A stretch of 64,000 nucleotides of DNA, from NCBI GenBank assembly GCA_026724425.1, contig JAIUCV010000003.1, positions 43,983,283 to 44,047,282 of the forward strand. The letters are read 5' to 3'. Shown here in pieces: positions 45,748-57,053 of the stretch; position 1 is the first letter of the stretch; each line of letters opens with the position of its first letter. Both the position numbers and the translations under genes were made by a program. Source of the DNA: Erythrophleum ivorense. Lineage: Eukaryota > Streptophyta > Magnoliopsida > Fabales > Fabaceae. A model generated the notes under the pieces. It saw nothing but the letters and a program-made list of their open reading frames with translations, was not told the DNA's origin and did no database searches.

Positions 45748-46725
45748 CATAGGTTTCACACTTGGTTTGGTTCAAAAACAATTCCCTCTTGGCTATCCTA
45801 TAAGAGGCTGAAACTCACCTAAAAGGAAATAAGAAGAAGCAAGCATGGAAGACAACAAATATACCTTGGTTTCTCATTTTTCTCAAGTGCTCTTTCAAGT
45901 GGTGAATGCCTCTCGTTCAAATTCCACTCTTCCTCCTCTAAACTAGACCCAAAACAACACCAAATATATCAATAAAACCTTAGAAAGAAAGGTGGGGAGG
46001 AGGAGAATCAAGTTGCTAAAGAAAGAAAGTCCATCAATTTCCTTACCTCTTATTAGAGTTTTCTCCCTCTTTTCTCCTCCCTCTTATGCATCATTCTCCC
46101 TTAGTCTCTCTCTCTATTTTAGGCAGATGGAATTTTAGTTAACGAGGGAGAGGAGTGGGGCGTGGTTTTAAGAAGCAAAGGAATTAAGATTGTTCCTTAA
46201 AATTTTCATTTATATATCACTTTTTTGTCCTTTTGTTTTAGATTCATTTGATCTCCTTTTTGAAAACCGTCTTCTCCATCATAAAATTTGGGTCTTCTAA
46301 CTTATAAAACAACTTTGGAATCACTTAATTTAGATTTAAAACTTTCCTGAACAAAAAGGTTAAAGTTCAGGTTAACCAATGTTAGAATACATCAATCGAA
46401 GGGGTTTGAACTATTCTGGGAGTTCTTATAGTTTCTAGGGCCTCTAAGAACCCCAGGAAACTCATTTTTCTATTTAAAAATTCCTCCTTTGAGTTTTTCA
46501 AAAAGTGCCTGAAATTATGAAAATGCCCTTATGTTTCGTTGCTATTTCATTAAATTTTGTCTGGTCATTTTGGCTTCAGTTTTAGGGCACCTCTGGCTTT
46601 TTATTTTCGTTATTTGATGTCTAGATTATTATTCTAATTTTTTTGGACCTTAACTCTTTCATTTCAGAGAACTTACTTTTAAAACAAAATCATTTTTGTT
46701 GTTTTTACAAAAACTGGACATTACA

Positions 46726-47130
46726 CAAATGGCTATTAGAATTCAACTCCTTTGCCTTAACAACATTTAACTACTGTTGTTTAATATGATGGGTTCTCAC
46801 TTCAAAGATGTATAGATATACCAATTGTTTTGTCCAACATCCCAATGCATTGACAAAGTTTGAAAGACATTGCCAATGTTGCTGTCAATCTAAAAAGACA
46901 ATTTAATCATGTTCATAGTAATGGTATGCTTTGCTATCAAGTATGATCTTTTTTTTTTAAGTCTCATATTGCAAAGCATGATCTCTTGTCATAGTCGTTA
47001 CTTATATTAATATCCTTTTTCTTGTTCTATCTTTATCACTCCTATCATTTTCCAATAAATTCTCAACTAAACAATACAGATGTGCAACAAATTTCTATAC
47101 ATAAGAAAACATTGCTCTATTTCTTGCTTT
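46726..47130. other. Short spacer, no gene seen
   Basis: Lies between LTR unit L7 and the 3' LTR of the Athila-like element. No feature recognised. Confidence 0.4.
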
Positions 47131-48268
47131 TGATGGTTGGTAAAGAAAACTGTTCACTCGCAATTGCCGATCTGATCAAGATTAGTGATTTTTCACTAGT
47201 TTGTAGTATATTGCCCACTAAGTCAACTCCCAAGGAGCTCTCTTAATTAAATCAATTAGTTTAAGAACCTCAATTGAAATCAAAATGACTGAGGGTTCAA
47301 ATATAAAATTACACTAATTAAATAAAATAGAAAATCAATTAACAAAATGAAATGAAAATCAATCAACCAAAACATAACCAATCTAGAGTCCTTCCCCTGA
47401 TATTTTCCCATCCTTGTCAACTAATAATATCTCTAGTTTGATTTTAATTCTTTGGTTATTTTTTAGTAATGTTCTTAAACTACCATTCAAGATTTTAATT
47501 GGTTCACATCATTTATCCTAACGCAACCACACTTAAGCCAGCAACATGAAACCAACCTATTTCACATCACACAAAATCCTTAATGCGGTTCAAAATGAAT
47601 TTATTTGCTAAATCAACCAATTAATTCAAAATGCATTATTAGATAGTCCAAATGAATCAAAATTCATGCAACTAAAATCATCTAACCAGAATGATATAAA
47701 TTACATGAAAATAGAGAGAACAAAAACAAAATTCATTTGAAATTAAGATCTAAACCAGTGTTATATACAACCATGGCCCCAAGCTCAATATCAGGTTCAA
47801 TCTCTGGATTGATTACAAATGAAAATTAGAAAGCCATGGAAAAACAAAAAACATAAAGGATGGATTGCTATTCTAGTGATGGCTCCTTCTTTTCCCTCCA
47901 GTTCAAAATCTCTTTTTTAACCTAGATGACTTATGGAGAATCTAATGGCTCAAATGGGCTAAATGCATCCAACAGTCCAAAAATTCTATTTTAAAATAAT
48001 TACAATATCAATTCTGAAATAAAACAAGCCCATGTCTTGTCCTTAGCCTAATACAAAAATATTCAATTCCCTTCAGTTGCTCATATAACTTGCAAAACAC
48101 AAATACAAGTAATTGGCCTCCGTTGGAAAAATATTATAAATTAAAATTCATTAATCTAAATTAGCCCACTTAATAAAAAAATAAATCCAAAGTCATCAAA
48201 TTAGCCACAATGAATTATTATTAAGAGTAAATATGAGGAATATAAAATATAATAATATCAAATTATCA
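47131..48268 (-). repeat. 3' LTR of the Athila-like element
   Basis: Minus-strand start TGATAATTTGATATTATTAT at 48268, right after the purine tract. The probable end is CCAACCATCA at 47131, with CTCCTTGGGAGTTGACTTAG about 100 bp before the end, the same block as in S1. The 3' boundary rests only on the ATCA ending, so it is tentative. Confidence 0.6.
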
Positions 48269-49532
48269 AATTCTCCCACACTTAGCTTTTTGTACTCCCG
48301 GGCAAAACACAAAAACCAAAACCAAAATACAAATGTAAAACTACAAAGCTAAACACAATTCAAGCTCTTTAGAAATTCAACAATCAAAGATAATCTTTCT
48401 TACTAATCTAGGAAAAACAAGTAGTATGGCAATTTATTTGACAAAAATGAATCAAAGTGGCAACTCTTTCCTGGTTGTGTGTATACTCTTAATCCTCTTA
48501 AGTGTTTAGGATAAGTGTTCTTTTCAAATTTAACCTATCACAATATCACTTCTATAGGCTTGTATATCTTCTCAATCTCCACTAATTAAGTCAAAATAAT
48601 ACATAAATCAAAAAGACTTTTATTCAAGGTTACAATAGGGCTAATGGTGAATAAAAGAACTAAGGACATAACAAGAGACAAGGTGGATGCTTTTCAAATC
48701 ATCAAGACCAATAAGAAAAAGGACATAAAATGGAATAAATGTGCATTTCAAGGTCTTATCTACTATAAGCAAACATATGCATAATGAAAATCAAAGTAAC
48801 TTTTCTTTCTATCTTTTTTGTTTCTTTTTCTCATTTTCATCATTCATTTCATTTTTTTTTCATATAGATTTTCTTCTTTTTCTTTCTTCTTTATTTTTTT
48901 TAATGTACATTTCCAAAAAGAACAAACTGATTGGCTCAAAATTGATGTGAAATTGCACATCCATCCACCTTATCAAGATATAATACTCTTAACAATTAAA
49001 AGTATCCTAACAAAAAGGTAGGAAGAGATATTTATTTATTTTTCATGGCTAAAAGGTTAAAAGGAAAACATATAAAGCTCAAAAAATAAAGGATATAACA
49101 TATATGGGATGACTATTTCGCTCTATCTACAATAAAAGAAAAGAAGAAAGGATGCCTTAATTATCTTTATGCATGCTTGTGTAAATGTAATTTCAATCAA
49201 GAATCAAGATGAGTTCTAAAGTGAACATTATAATGGGCGAATGCTCACACAAGAAAGAAACAATACAAGGCCCAAAATCCTCCGAGGACTAAAACTACCA
49301 CAATCAATCCATTGAAATCAAATTCATTGCCAATTTACTTGAATTTAAGAAAATAAGATTGATTCTCATTCATGTTGAAATGCTTCCAAACTTAAATTGC
49401 TTTAATTCGCATTTTTAACACAAAAGGAAAGCTAGAAGATATAAAAATTGCAAGAAAGCAAGAAAAAAATGGCAAAAATGGAAAAAAGAAAAACAAATAA
49501 AAAAGAAAGCAGAATGATTCATTCACCCCCGG
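48269..49532 (-). other. Noncoding 3' internal region of the Athila-like element
   Basis: Between the integrase-proximal side and the 3' LTR. No open frame of a recognised family. The low-complexity Phe/Ser frames near 48741-49021 come from a T-rich tract. Confidence 0.55.
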
Positions 49533-50604
49533 TGTAATATCCGGTTATCTAAAAACAAGAGAAAATGTGAGAAACATAACGTACAGTTTCTCCGTAAACA
49601 AATGAAATTCACCAAATACAAAAGGAAGTCCCCCAAGATGATGTAGTTAAGGTCCTAAAAAATTTGAAAAGCATTCTAGACTCCTAAAAATGAGAATCCC
49701 AGGCTCAAACAGAAAGAAAAATGGAGCTAGAATAAAGAAACAATTTCTTACAAAAAACTTACGAAACATAATTGCATTTTTGTAATTTGGAGTAAATTTT
49801 GGAATTCACATAGTAGGAATTTTTAAATAAAAATTTTGAGTTCTCTAGGGTTTTCAGAGGCCCTAAAAACCATGGAAACCCCCGAGACAGTTAAAACCCC
49901 TTCGATGGATGTTTTCTAATGTCAGTTGACCTAAACTTTGACTAATTCATTTGGGCAGGTTTTAGCTCCAATTTGAGTGATTCCAAAGACATTTTATTAA
50001 ATTGGGAACCTAAATTTTATAATGAAAAAGATGGTCTCAAAAAGGGGCTAAAACGAAGGAGAAACGAAAATACAAAGTATGAAGGGCAAAATTAAAATTT
50101 TTGAAAAAGTCACTTTTCCCTACCTATATATAGGTGGCGCCCCACTTTCCTCCCCATTTGGAATCAGAAAATTTTGCATAATTTTAGAAGGGAGAACTTG
50201 GGTTTTGGGCGCACCAAGAGAGAAGGAGAAGAAGAAGAAATTCCAAGCTTAAGGTATGTTTTTATGGTTGTTTTCCATGCTTTTCTCCATCTCCACCACC
50301 TCTCCTTCATTCTCCTTTCTTTCCTTGGATTAAAATGAGATTTATAAATCTGATTCAAGGGATATATTCAAGGTAAAGTTCGGATTTGAAGAGAGGAGCT
50401 TAGAGAAATCAAGATTCAAGTCAAACTAAACAAGGAAACAAGGTAAAAATGCATCCTATGATTGATACCTTTCATCACACTTCTTCTCCATTTCGACCTA
50501 CACTAAGAATGTAACAACCAGAAAAAGAAAAGAAAAGAAAAGAGAAAAGAAAAGGGAAAGAAAAGAAAAGCTAAAAATTTTCAAAGGCTAAAAATTTTCT
50601 AAGT

Positions 50605-50830
50605 CTGCTAGCTATAGCCTAACTATAGCGAATGTACCTGTTCACTATAGCGAGAAATGGGCTAGCTATAGCGAGAATGCCTTCTCGCTATAGTGAGTGC
50701 GGGCATCCCATACAAAATCCAGGGAGTAGCTCGCCGTAGCAATAGCTATAGCGAAGGCAAAGGTCTGGGACTTGCACGAGCTCGTCGTAGCGAGGATTAT
50801 GGCTCGCTATAGCGAGGGTGAGTCCGGAAA
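50605..50830. repeat. GCTATAGC palindrome cluster in XA
   Basis: Variants of CTCGCTATAGCGAG in about 225 bp: GCTAGCTATAGCGAG, TTCTCGCTATAGTGAG, CTCGCTATAGCGAG near 50802 and others. Only about one copy of the larger 50-bp unit is present, fewer than in XB and XC. Confidence 0.85.
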
Positions 50831-51555
50831 AGCGTGAAAAGAGAGATTTTGACTTTTTAAAGGCTTCCAAACTTTCCTTTCTCTTAGAACCGACCTAAGC
50901 TTCGACCAAGGAGAGAGAAAAGAGCTGTGGAGAGAGAGAGAGACCTAGAGAAGCAAGGAGATCAAGCAAAGAGGTGAGTAATCTTTAGATTTTCCCTAGC
51001 TTTTCTCCTTAGCATGTTGTTCTCCTCCTTTTGCTTTCTCTTTCTATAGTTTTAGAAGTTGATTTGGGTTTGGTTCAGAAGAGAGAAAGTGAAAAACCAC
51101 TCTTGAGGAAGGGTAGAGCTTATGTAGCTTCATATATCCTTCTTTGCTTTCCTCTTTGAGAGTTTGAGAGAGGAAGGAGAGTGAGTGGAAGTTTAGAGAG
51201 AGAATCCCTAGATCTTGCAAGGGTAGTGAGGGTTTACTTCGATGAAGAGCCCTTTTAGCTTTGTGAGTACTTAATTGAGTTATGAGAGATTGATTTGGTG
51301 CTCTTTGTTGTGCCTAGGCTCAAAGGAAGCAACTCCATTTAGTTGTGAGTGTGAAATCAAAGAGGGAGAAGAGAAATTGAAAGGGAAGACTTATGTAATC
51401 TGATAAGGTAGCTCTCTACTCTTTTCTTGTTGCATTCTTGGATGTGTAATAGTCATTGTATGTTGTGTATGTGCTTGTATGATGAGATATGCCATTGATG
51501 TTGCCTTGATGCATGGGTACCAATATGCTTATGATATGAATTGTGGAAATTGCTC

Positions 51556-51711
51556 GGGTGAGGTGGTGCCGAAAGTCCCTTGAGATGGGTGAGGTGGAGC
51601 CAAAAGTCCCTAAACCAAGGGTGAGGCCAAACCAAAAGTCCCAAAGCTCGGGTGAGGCCAAACCAAAAGTCCCAAAGCTCTGGTGAGGTTAGACCGAAAG
51701 TCCATAGAGCC
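51556..51711 (+). repeat. 31-bp minisatellite in XA (five units)
   Basis: Units start at 51556, 51587, 51619, 51650 and 51681 with the plan GGGTGAGGYNRNRCCRAAAG followed by TCCC. This is the cleanest minisatellite array of the family in the window, and the third and fourth units are almost identical. Confidence 0.9.
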
Positions 51712-54700
51712 TATTCTTGGCATTGACATGATATTCATGGCATGAAACACATATGTTGTGTTATTGTGACTTGTGTGCATGCTTGACTAGTTTATATGCC
51801 TTGATTGCATCTTGAATGAGTATGAGCTATTAAGATTCTCCCGAATCTCACCCCCTTCCCCCTCCCATCTTAATATCCAGGTGGAGTTCAAGGAGAGTCG
51901 AGCATACCTCATGGAGCCTAGTAGAGCATGTTTAGAGAAGTGTATAGTTTCTTTTGGTTCTTTTGATGTATAAGGTGACAAAATGATGATGCACCTATTA
52001 TTTTTGAGTTGTAACTATGTGAGCATATGTAGATACATGTACAAATGATGTATGGATTATGTAAAGAGCTAAAGTAATGAGAATGTAGAATTTGGCCCTT
52101 TTGAGGCTTATATGAAATGATGTATTTTCTTCCATAGCATAGTGAATTTGGAATGTATGATGATTTGGATTACTTAGACATTTCATATATGCTATGTTTG
52201 TACTTTCAAACTTGCCCAAAAGAGGTTAGAGCATGTGGGAGGTCATTTAGACCCATTTTGAACCACATGAGGTGCCAAAACTGCCAATTGGGTGAGCTCC
52301 GTCAAAGTATGACCGGATGAGCTCTTCTTGATATGAAATTTGGCATGCCTCTAGAGTCTATTGAGAGCTTCTTGAGAAGCTAGAGTGGGTAATTTTTGGA
52401 GGTCTAGAGAATATTTGGTAAATTGTTGAAGTTGGGAAAATTTCAATGGTTTGGTCATGGTACTGTACATTGAGTCCGAAAATGAAACCATGCCATTCAT
52501 AGACCAAATGGTGTCCAATTGTCATGAAATTTTATGAGCATGAACTAGATATCCACAGTGACCTATACCAACTAGAAGCACCTTAATTAGAGGTCTGTAG
52601 AGAGGAAATGACTTGCTGAAGTTCTGTATCAGCATCAGGGAAGTTTCTGACCTTCGTTACTATTCCATCGATTTTTGAGGTCTAAGAGCTCCTGAACTGA
52701 TCTAGACTTATTTTTATCCTCTAGTTAACATCTGTAGCTTTCCAAATTGGTATATTTTTCCCAGATTGGATTTTTTTGGAATTAATTAAGAATTTTCGAA
52801 GTTCATGACAGTAAACTGCACCAGTATCAGGGACAGCCGGACATCTGTTCCTATTTCGATGTCAAGGCTAGTCTAAACGTTGAGATTGTAGTTGGGAGTT
52901 ATTTTTAGTGTGAATTTAACATCTCAAAATTTCTAGAGAGCTATGATTTGCTTGATTTCTATTTTTTTAGAATTAGTTATGATTTTCCAAAGTTAGAGCC
53001 AAAAATCTGACTTATGGGCCCGATTGAGAAATTGCATTTTCTTGGTTTTTGGCTTCATATCCGTGGTTTGTGAGTTGTTTGAGACCATGTACAAGTCTTA
53101 TAAATGGTGTATGAGTAAAGAATGTGGCTGATGGGTTCACAGGACCCACGGGGCAAAATATGACCGGTTAAATCCCGATTTAAAGTAGTAAAACACTACG
53201 GTTTCGGTCATTTTCTTGGGAAATCATATGGAATCAAGCCTAAAGGGAGATGAATTGGAGTTGAGATATTATGGTGTTACATTTTTAGAACCCTAAGAAG
53301 ATTTGATTTCCAAGCCTAACCAAGCATGAATCTTAGGTATTTGATGGAGAAGAACAAGAATATGCAAAGAAAACAACAAAATAGGCATTAGGATTCAAGA
53401 TGCAAAATCTAGGATTTCTAGTGCACCTTTCACATTCTGAATTTATGTGATGCTTCATAAGTTTAATTTAGAGTATAAATGAGTTCTTGAGGTGCCTAAG
53501 ATGCTCCCCACAACCTTCTTCCTTCAAGAAAATCAAGAGAACTCCAAGAAGCCTAATGGATGTCATGGTCTCAGCCTAGGCTTGTTTGTGTAGGTGGGGG
53601 GAATTTTAAATTTTTCTAAGGCCATTCTTGAGTCATATTTGGTAAATGAAAAAGAATGGAGGCCTTGGAAAAAATTTAGAACTCATAGAAATTGATTTGG
53701 TGCCTTAGGTTTCATAATATGACCTAAAGAAGTAACATGGTGCTAAGCCTTTTGTCTTAATGATATGATGACTCCAAGAGACTTAAAAGGAATCAAGAAT
53801 CATGTTTGAAAAGAAAGAATGAAGCCTAGAAGTCATTTAAGAGGTGTTGCTTCATTAGGTGTGATTATGGACCATAATGTGGTTCATCAAGTTATGTAGC
53901 CTTAGAATGTGTTTCATGAACCTAATTGGCTCCCATAAATTGTATCTAGGCCAAGAGGAACCTTCCCCACACTTTTGTAGTTGTGTAGCTGAAAAGAGGA
54001 GCTTAAATTCAAAGGGAAAAGTGTGTGAATTAGTGCAAGGTAGCTCTCTCCACCTTCTCTCATGCATGGATGTGTGTTTAGCTTATTTTAGAATTTGTGT
54101 ATGTGTATTTTCAAGTTATGAAAAGTATGCTATCATGCCTTTATATGCTATGATTCTTGATGCCATGTTATGTTTTCTAATGAGTGCATGATGTTTATAT
54201 GAGTTTACTTGAGTGTGGAGAGGCCAAGAACCCTTGAGCTTGGTTGAGACAAAGTAAAGAGTCTTTCAAAAGTAAAGTGAGCTCCCAAGAGTATGGTTGA
54301 GTCCAAAGTACTCAAGAAATGGGTGAGGCAAGTCCAAAATCCATAAAGAGAAGTGTGAGGCCAATCCAAACACTTGGTGAGCTCTTAAATGATTTGCATA
54401 AGTTGTTCACATGCTAAGGTTGCTTTTAAAATGTCTATGGCTTTTATTTTCTCTATGTATGCATTTGTAAAGCTTGCTTACACATATTATGTATGATTAA
54501 ATAGGAGATGAGCTATTAGAATTCTTTAAATCTCATCCCCTCCTCTCCAATGAGCTAACATGCTAGGTGGACCAAGTAATTATGGTGGAGGGAGCCAACA
54601 ACCATGAAGAGCAAGAATTGACAAGCTTATGTATTATTTTGCCCATTTTGGAACTATAATGATGGTTCATAATGTATATGATATTGTATATGTACCATGA

Positions 54701-56189
54701 ATCTTGAGACATATGTAAATATACTATTATGTGATGTTTAAATGTATGAAAATGATATATGACCTATAGCACTTATTTTGACTATGTAAGGCCAAAGTGT
54801 ACAATATGGAATTTTGATGAATGTATGCATAAGTGTGGGTTGAATGGCCAAAATGAGATGCATAAGGTTTGGAACCATTTGGGTAGCTTACTTAAGTCTC
54901 AAATATGCTTTTAGACTTTCCCAAAAGGTGCCAAAACCAAGGGAAATCCATTTGGCAACTTTGGTACCCTATATAGAGCCAAAATTGATCATCATGGAAC
55001 CCTATATCACTTTTTGGCCAAATGAGTTAGTCTTGAACTGATATTTGGCATTAAATTAGGTCTCATTGAGAGCTTTTTGAGAAACTAAAGATCATAATTT
55101 TTGGAGGTCTACAAAATATTTTTCAATTTTTCAAAGTGGAAAAATTTATGGAAATGGTCTGATGCACTGTTATAATAGTCCAAAATTGTTTTCTGTCACA
55201 TGAGACTCAAATGATGTCCAATTATCATGACATTTTATACAGAGAAACTAGGAAATCATAGAGACTCTTTCCAACTAAAAGCACCTCATTTAGAGGTCTA
55301 GAAAGGAAGATATGAATTTTTGAATTTTTTGTCCAGTATCAGTATCCTTGCCCGACTAGAAGTATTGTTCCATCGAATTCTGAGGTCTGGGCCTGATGAA
55401 CTGATCTGGAAATATTTTTCCTCTCTAGATGACATCCACAGATTTCCATATTGGTATCATTTTCAAGGATTATATTTTTTTGGAATTAATTGGACATTTT
55501 TGAAATTCATATTAGTAAATTATGACAGCATCAGGACCCAGTCCGACCTCCAGAATATTTCGGATGTCAAATACTTTGTGTGTGGGATGTTATGACTTGT
55601 ACATATTTTTTCATAAATTAGACATCCCAAGCTTTCCAGAATGACTAAGAGCACATGATTTCAATTTTTCTAGATTTAGTTATGATTTTCCAAAATTTGC
55701 CCAGAAAAAAGACCAATTCTGACTGAGAATGAAACCCCATGTTCCACCTTCCAATTCGGTTTCCATGAGTTGTAAGCATGTTTTTGTGATGCAAATGAGT
55801 TGTAATAATGTAATTAAATATGATGATGTATAGTATGAGCTCACATGGTCCACGTGACACTGAATGAAATTTTTAATCATGACATAATGCAAGAAAGTGT
55901 GTTATTTTAATAGAATTTCTTACTTCCCTCTTACTATATATCACATAAGCATGTAAATGATGATGGATATGAGCTAGAAATTATGGTGTTACACTCGGCA
56001 CTTAATATTTACATTTTCCTCAATGTAATAGCAATCCAATTGACCAATCAAAGAGAGAACAAGAAAAGAAAAGAAAAGGGGAGGGAAAGAAATACAATCG
56101 GGTGAGTCAAGTATATAAAGTATTGTAGAGATGTAGCTCCTACATTGTTTACTTCTAAAATCCTTCATAAAAAAGTTGCAGCCCTTGCC

Positions 56190-57053
56190 CATTCATTATG
56201 AAGCACTTATTGATTAACTCCTTCATAATCTTCACTGCACCATAAGGAAAAATATGAGTAAACATAAATGGACCAATCCATTTAGAACGTAGCTTACTAA
56301 GCATTAATTTTAGGTTGGATTATAGAGGAGGACTATTTCACTAACATGAAACTCTATTTTTGCAATCATCTTGTCATATACGACCTTGGTTTTCTCCTTG
56401 TAAATTCTAGAGTTTTCATAGGCTTCTAACCAAATCTCTTCAAGCTTTTGAAGTTGTAATTTTCTTTAAGAACCAATTTGAGATAGATCCATGTTACATT
56501 TTTTCACTACCCAGTAGGTTCTAAGCTCAATCCCAACTGGTAAGTGACATGCTTATAAGAGTTTTGTAGATAGTACGATAAGCCTATAGTGCATCCTCTA
56601 ATCTTTTACTCCAATCCTTTTAGTTAGGTTACACCATCTTCTCTAGAATTTGTTTTATCTCTTTATTTGAAACCTCAACTTGATCGTTTATTTATGGATG
56701 GTAAGGGTGGCTACTTTATGTATCGCACCATACTTGCAAAAGAGGGCTTACATGTTTCTATTACAAAAGTGGGAGCCTTAATTACTAATGATTGCTCTAG
56801 GTATGTCAAACCTATAAAAAAATATGAAATCTAATAAAGTCCACAACAACAGAAGAATCATCAGTCCTGCTGGCTTTTACTTCCACCAACTTTAAAACAT
56901 AATCAATAGCTAAAAGAATATACATGAAACCAAAAGAATCAGGAAATAGTCCTATGAAATCAATTCCCTAAATATCAAATATTTCACAAAACAAAAATGG
57001 TTGTTAAGGTATCTCATTCCTACAAGAAATATTACCTGTTTGTTGGCATCATG
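56190..57053 (-). pseudogene. Ty3/gypsy integrase (rve domain and C-terminal region), decayed
   Basis: This enzyme inserts retrotransposon DNA into the genome. On the minus strand: CRNEIP, stop, QPFLFCEIFDI, stop, GIDFIGLFPDSFGFMYILLA (first catalytic Asp block; GIDFMGPFP in most relatives), IDYVLKLVEVKASRTDDSSV (usually VDYVSKWVEA), then a stop-ridden DQGTHF/TPYHPQ-like region near 56700. After that come ACHLPVGIELRTYWVVKKCN (near 56530) and EAYENSRIYKEKTKVVYDK, IEFHVSEIVLLY. The AYENSRIYKEKTK and CHLPV blocks place it in the Athila/Tat group. Many stops; inactive. It is cut on its 5' side at 57053 by LTR unit XB. Confidence 0.85.

Larger units (their letters stand above)
37530..46725 (-). 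mobile_element. LTR unit L7 (type A), minus strand, host of L8 and S1
   Basis: Minus-strand start TGTAATGTCCAGTTTTTG at 46725 and end GTGGTATTACA at 37530. Its parts are 37530-38506, 42240-43758 and 45753-46725, about 3.47 kb when joined, with L8 and solo LTR S1 between them. Family blocks are in order, including the minisatellite (42685-42860). Flanks TAAAA (left) and CAAAT (right) do not form a convincing target duplication, and L6 does not resume on the right. One side has therefore been rearranged. Confidence 0.8.
50510..53281 (+). mobile_element. LTR unit XA (type B, palindrome-bearing), plus strand
   Basis: Start TGTAACAACCAGAAAAAG at 50510, end ATTATGGTGTTACA at 53281, 2772 bp. It holds the palindrome cluster (50605-50830), a purine-rich stretch, the AAGGTAGCTCTCTACTC block (51408), the 31-bp minisatellite (51556-51711) and the 3' tail. 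L9 text resumes after it. The flanks AAGAA (left) and TTTTTAGAA (right) do not give a clean duplication unless a few T residues were gained. Noncoding. Confidence 0.85.
49533..55993 (+). mobile_element. LTR unit L9 (type A), plus strand, host of XA
   Basis: Start TGTAATATCCGGTTATC at 49533, end ATTATGGTGTTACA at 55993. Flanks CCCGG (49528-49532) and CTCGG (55994-55998) agree at 4 of 5. Its parts 49533-50509 and 53282-55993 total about 3.69 kb and join in family order across inserted unit XA. It contains the minisatellite (about 54215-54385), the CAAGGTAGCTCTCTCCACCT block (54037) and the 3' tail. It inserted into the noncoding part of the Athila-like element. Confidence 0.85.
47131..57053 (-). 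mobile_element. Athila/Tat-like Ty3/gypsy retrotransposon, 3' part, minus strand
   Basis: Minus-strand order: integrase remnant (57053 to about 56190), noncoding 3' region (56190-55994, then 49532-48269), a purine-rich GTGTGGGAGAATT just before the LTR, and the 3' LTR (about 48268-47131). LTR unit L9 (49533-55993) interrupts the noncoding part. The 5' side is cut at 57053 by unit XB, so gag, protease and RT are absent here. The text CCCGGGAGTACAAAAAGCTA before the purine tract is typical of the region after pol in this clade. Confidence 0.75.

Noticed and set aside
37525..46730. Target duplication for L7
   Set aside because: TAAAA and CAAAT agree at only 3 of 5, and L6 does not continue on the right.
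48741..49021. Two plus-strand frames rich in Phe and Ser resembling a membrane protein
   Set aside because: They are produced by a T-rich tract in the noncoding region of the Athila-like element.
50510..53286. Exact target duplication for XA
   Set aside because: AAGAA on the left and TTTTT followed by AGAA on the right do not match without assuming an inserted T run, so I did not claim it.
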